A DNA stretch of 8,013 bases from Bacteroidales bacterium (GTDB lineage Bacteria > Bacteroidota > Bacteroidia > Bacteroidales > Marinilabiliaceae). Both the position numbers and the translations under genes were made by a program. The first letter of the stretch is position 1, and every line of letters begins with the position of its first letter. Shown here in pieces: positions 6,282 to 8,013 of this stretch. Location: contig SFOL01000080.1 of the NCBI GenBank assembly GCA_004552385.1, forward strand, positions 1-8,013, in the 5' to 3' direction. The notes below the pieces were generated by a model. It saw nothing but the letters and a program-made list of their open reading frames with translations, did no database searches and was not told the DNA's origin.

Positions 6282-7880
6282 ATGAAAAGACTGACATATA
6301 TGGCCTTGGCAGTGGCGACGGCGGCTATGACGCTGACCGGTTGCGACTCCGATGCCGACAAGATGTACGTGGACGGGCTGGAGAGCTCCACCCTTCTCGT
6401 CTCGCAAGACGAGATAGTGCTTGAGAGCGGCAGCGCCGCCATGCCCGCAGTAACCTTTGTATGGACCAACGACAGCAAACTGAAGATTTACGGCACGAGC
6501 ACTGCGGGCGTGGCGGACAAGAGCATGCCGACCTACACCCTCGAGATGTCGCTCACCGAAGACTTCGCCAACGCCTACTCCCAAAACGTGGACAACGGCG
6601 TCGTGAGATACACCGTCCAGGAGCTGAACACCATAGTAATGGATCTTGGCGCAAAACCATTTGAGAAGACCAGCGTCTTCGTGAGGCTGACCACCGCCCT
6701 TGGCAATAACGGCGTGGACAGCAAGCCATCTGACGTCCACCAGATGCACGTGACGTGCTACAAGGTGTCATACACCACCGCCAAGATGATTGACAAGGAC
6801 AAGGCGGCGGAGATTGCCACCCTCTACTCGGCCGACACCGACGGAGACGGCGAACCAGACGTGCGCGGCGAATATAAAGGCTTCGTGGGCGCGGCGTCGT
6901 GGAGCAACTTCTTCCTCCGCGAGAACGACGGCACCATTTGGGGCAACGTAGGCAAAGATGCGAGCGAGTTCCTCGCCTCGAAAGACAACGACTGCTGGAA
7001 CTTCTGGTATCCAGGCATCTCGGGCTGCTACCTGACGGAAGTGAACGTAAGCGAAAGCGCGGACCCGAAGCAATGGAGCGCGACACTCATCCCCAGCCTC
7101 GACATAAAGGGCGACGTGGAGGGCGAAATGACCTTCGTCCGCGATGAGTGCCGATGGTTATGCGTGGTGAAAACAACCAAAGACGGAGTGACATTCACCA
7201 TCTCGGGCGACGCTAAGAAATATGACAAGGACAGCCGCACGGACGACGCTGCCGCCACCGACACGCACATAACATTCGGAGCCGGAACCTCCGAGGACGA
7301 GCTCATCTTTAACGGCGGCGAAAGCTTCACCATAGAGAAAGCGGGCACCTACACAGTGAGCCTGCTGCTCTCCGACTACTCGGCACTCAAATATCAGATT
7401 AAAGAGGGCGAGGAGACGGTAGAGACCGTACCCGAACAGCTGTACATACTCGGACTTAACGACGACAGGAGCTTCACCCACAAGCTGGTCATGACCGACG
7501 AGGCCAACTGCGTGTTCACTGGCGTATTCGGCGTCACGTCGTGCCCATGGGGCTACCGGTTCGGCTTGACAGACGGCGACTTCGACAACGTCTACGGCGG
7601 CAGCGAGGAGGGCAACCTGGTGGAGGGCGCAAACGACAATATTCCTATGGCGGAGACGGGCGTCTTCATTTGGAACGTCAACTGGTCGGCCAAGACGTTT
7701 AAGAGGAGCGCGGTCGAGAGCGTGGCATACGCGGGACTGAACAATGACTGGTCACTCGGCGAGATGACGCAAGACGCTGAAAACGCAACCATTTACACAG
7801 CAACCGTCGAGATAAACAAGCCATCGGAGTGGGGTGCGAAAATCATACTCAACAACAACTGGGACACCTTCGTTGGCTGA
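6282..7880 (+). CDS. SusE/SusF-like outer-membrane lipoprotein, cut short by an in-frame TGA
   Basis: The open part is 532 residues. Residues 1-20 are a lipoprotein signal with lipobox LTGC (C21), followed by the acidic DSDAD, which suits surface exposure. Residues about 30-160 look like the SusE N-terminal Ig-like domain (TFVWTNDSKLKIYG, YTLEMSLTEDFAN, VFVRLTTALGNNG). Residues 165-330 form a middle region I cannot name, with DTDGDGEPD (185-193) and a Trp-rich part around 219-242. From about 331 to the end are related beta-sandwich repeats (WGYRF 423-427, WGAKI 517-521). SusE and SusF of Bacteroides bind starch through such repeats, so accessory glycan binding is likely, but the ligand is unknown. 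The ATG lies 18 bases after the SusD-like stop, with a weak AAGG six bases upstream. The TGA at 7878-7880 interrupts the last visible repeat and the same frame continues to the window end, so the intact gene was probably longer. Confidence 0.85.
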   Translation: MKRLTYMALAVATAAMTLTGCDSDADKMYVDGLESSTLLVSQDEIVLESGSAAMPAVTFVWTNDSKLKIYGTSTAGVADKSMPTYTLEMSLTEDFANAYSQNVDNGVVRYTVQELNTIVMDLGAKPFEKTSVFVRLTTALGNNGVDSKPSDVHQMHVTCYKVSYTTAKMIDKDKAAEIATLYSADTDGDGEPDVRGEYKGFVGAASWSNFFLRENDGTIWGNVGKDASEFLASKDNDCWNFWYPGISGCYLTEVNVSESADPKQWSATLIPSLDIKGDVEGEMTFVRDECRWLCVVKTTKDGVTFTISGDAKKYDKDSRTDDAAATDTHITFGAGTSEDELIFNGGESFTIEKAGTYTVSLLLSDYSALKYQIKEGEETVETVPEQLYILGLNDDRSFTHKLVMTDEANCVFTGVFGVTSCPWGYRFGLTDGDFDNVYGGSEEGNLVEGANDNIPMAETGVFIWNVNWSAKTFKRSAVESVAYAGLNNDWSLGEMTQDAENATIYTATVEINKPSEWGAKIILNNNWDTFVG

Positions 7881-8013
7881 ACAGACGGAACAATAGAGTA
7901 CGGTCAAAGCTTCACTGACGACAAGAATCTCGAGCCTGGCACCTACACCCTCAAGTTCGACTTTGCAAACGGCACCTACTCGTTCACCCGAAAGACGACA
8001 ACCTACCCGGAAG
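7272..8013 (+). repeat. degenerate protein-level repeats in the SusE/SusF-like gene
   Basis: Three related segments can be aligned by eye. Residues 332-372 carry FGAGTSEDELIF and KAGTYTVSLLLSDYSALKY. Residues 423-473 carry WGYRF, VYGGSEEGNLVEG and ETGVFIWNVNWSAKTF. Residues 517 onward carry WGAKI, FVG-stop-TDGTIEYG and EPGTYTLKFDFANGTYSF. Each has a glycine turn, an acidic or Gly-rich loop, and a G-[TV]-[YF] strand. The domain starts YILGLNDDRSF (388-398) and YAGLNNDWSLG (483-493) also match. The similarity is at protein level only. Confidence 0.6.
7881..8013 (+). pseudogene. detached in-frame remainder of the SusE/SusF-like gene
   Basis: The 44 codons after the TGA are open in the same frame and run off the window. 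They encode TDGTIEYGQSFTDDK, then EPGTYTLKFDFANGTYSF and a Thr-rich tail. This completes the beta-sandwich repeat that begins near residue 481. No start codon or ribosome-binding site marks an independent gene. The remainder is most simply the rest of one coding sequence separated by a nonsense change or a sequence error. Confidence 0.75.

Noticed and set aside
7878..7880. TGA decoded as Trp, Gly or selenocysteine
   Set aside because: The SusC-, SusD- and barrel genes contain no in-frame TGA and use TGG for Trp, so the code is standard. No clear hairpin follows the TGA as a bacterial SECIS would, and the aligned residue in the repeats is a turn glycine, not a redox site.

Overview
The window is from a member of the Bacteroidota, most likely the order Bacteroidales. 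The evidence is a SusC/SusD outer-membrane pair, promoter elements of the TTG / TAnnTTTG type, A-rich leaders without a Shine-Dalgarno sequence, and lipoproteins with acidic residues just after the acylated cysteine. Codon third positions are GC-rich but isoleucine is often ATA, which suggests a GC-rich gut lineage such as the Muribaculaceae. The family cannot be fixed from this sequence alone.

Layout: (i) positions 1-238 hold no gene I can support. (ii) 239-577 (+) is a small acidic protein of unknown function. (iii) It converges on a minus-strand gene for a small outer-membrane beta-barrel protein (677-1315). A perfect 15-bp hairpin at 614-646, oriented to terminate that gene, lies between the two. 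(iv) A 388-bp divergent intergenic region (1316-1703) carries one Bacteroidota-type promoter per direction. The plus-strand promoter is overlapped by two inverted repeats. (v) 1704 to beyond the window end is a tightly spaced plus-strand operon of the polysaccharide-utilisation type. It encodes a SusC-like TonB-dependent transporter (1704-4694), a SusD-like lipoprotein (4734-6263) and a SusE/SusF-like lipoprotein (from 6282). Gaps are 39 and 18 bp.

The three operon products fit one machine. The SusC-like barrel and SusD-like lid import a glycan oligosaccharide, and the SusE/F-like lipoprotein is a probable accessory glycan binder. No degrading enzyme and no regulator lie in the window, so the substrate cannot be named.

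The most notable oddity is an in-frame TGA at 7878-7880 in the SusE/F-like gene. The same frame stays open to the window end and continues a recognisable protein repeat. Two other copies of that repeat have glycine at the stop position, so this looks like a recent GGA-to-TGA nonsense change or a sequence error. I found no evidence for a wholly new system. The other points worth following are the promoter-overlapping dyads, the repeat structure of the SusE/F-like protein and the unrecognised 112-residue protein.
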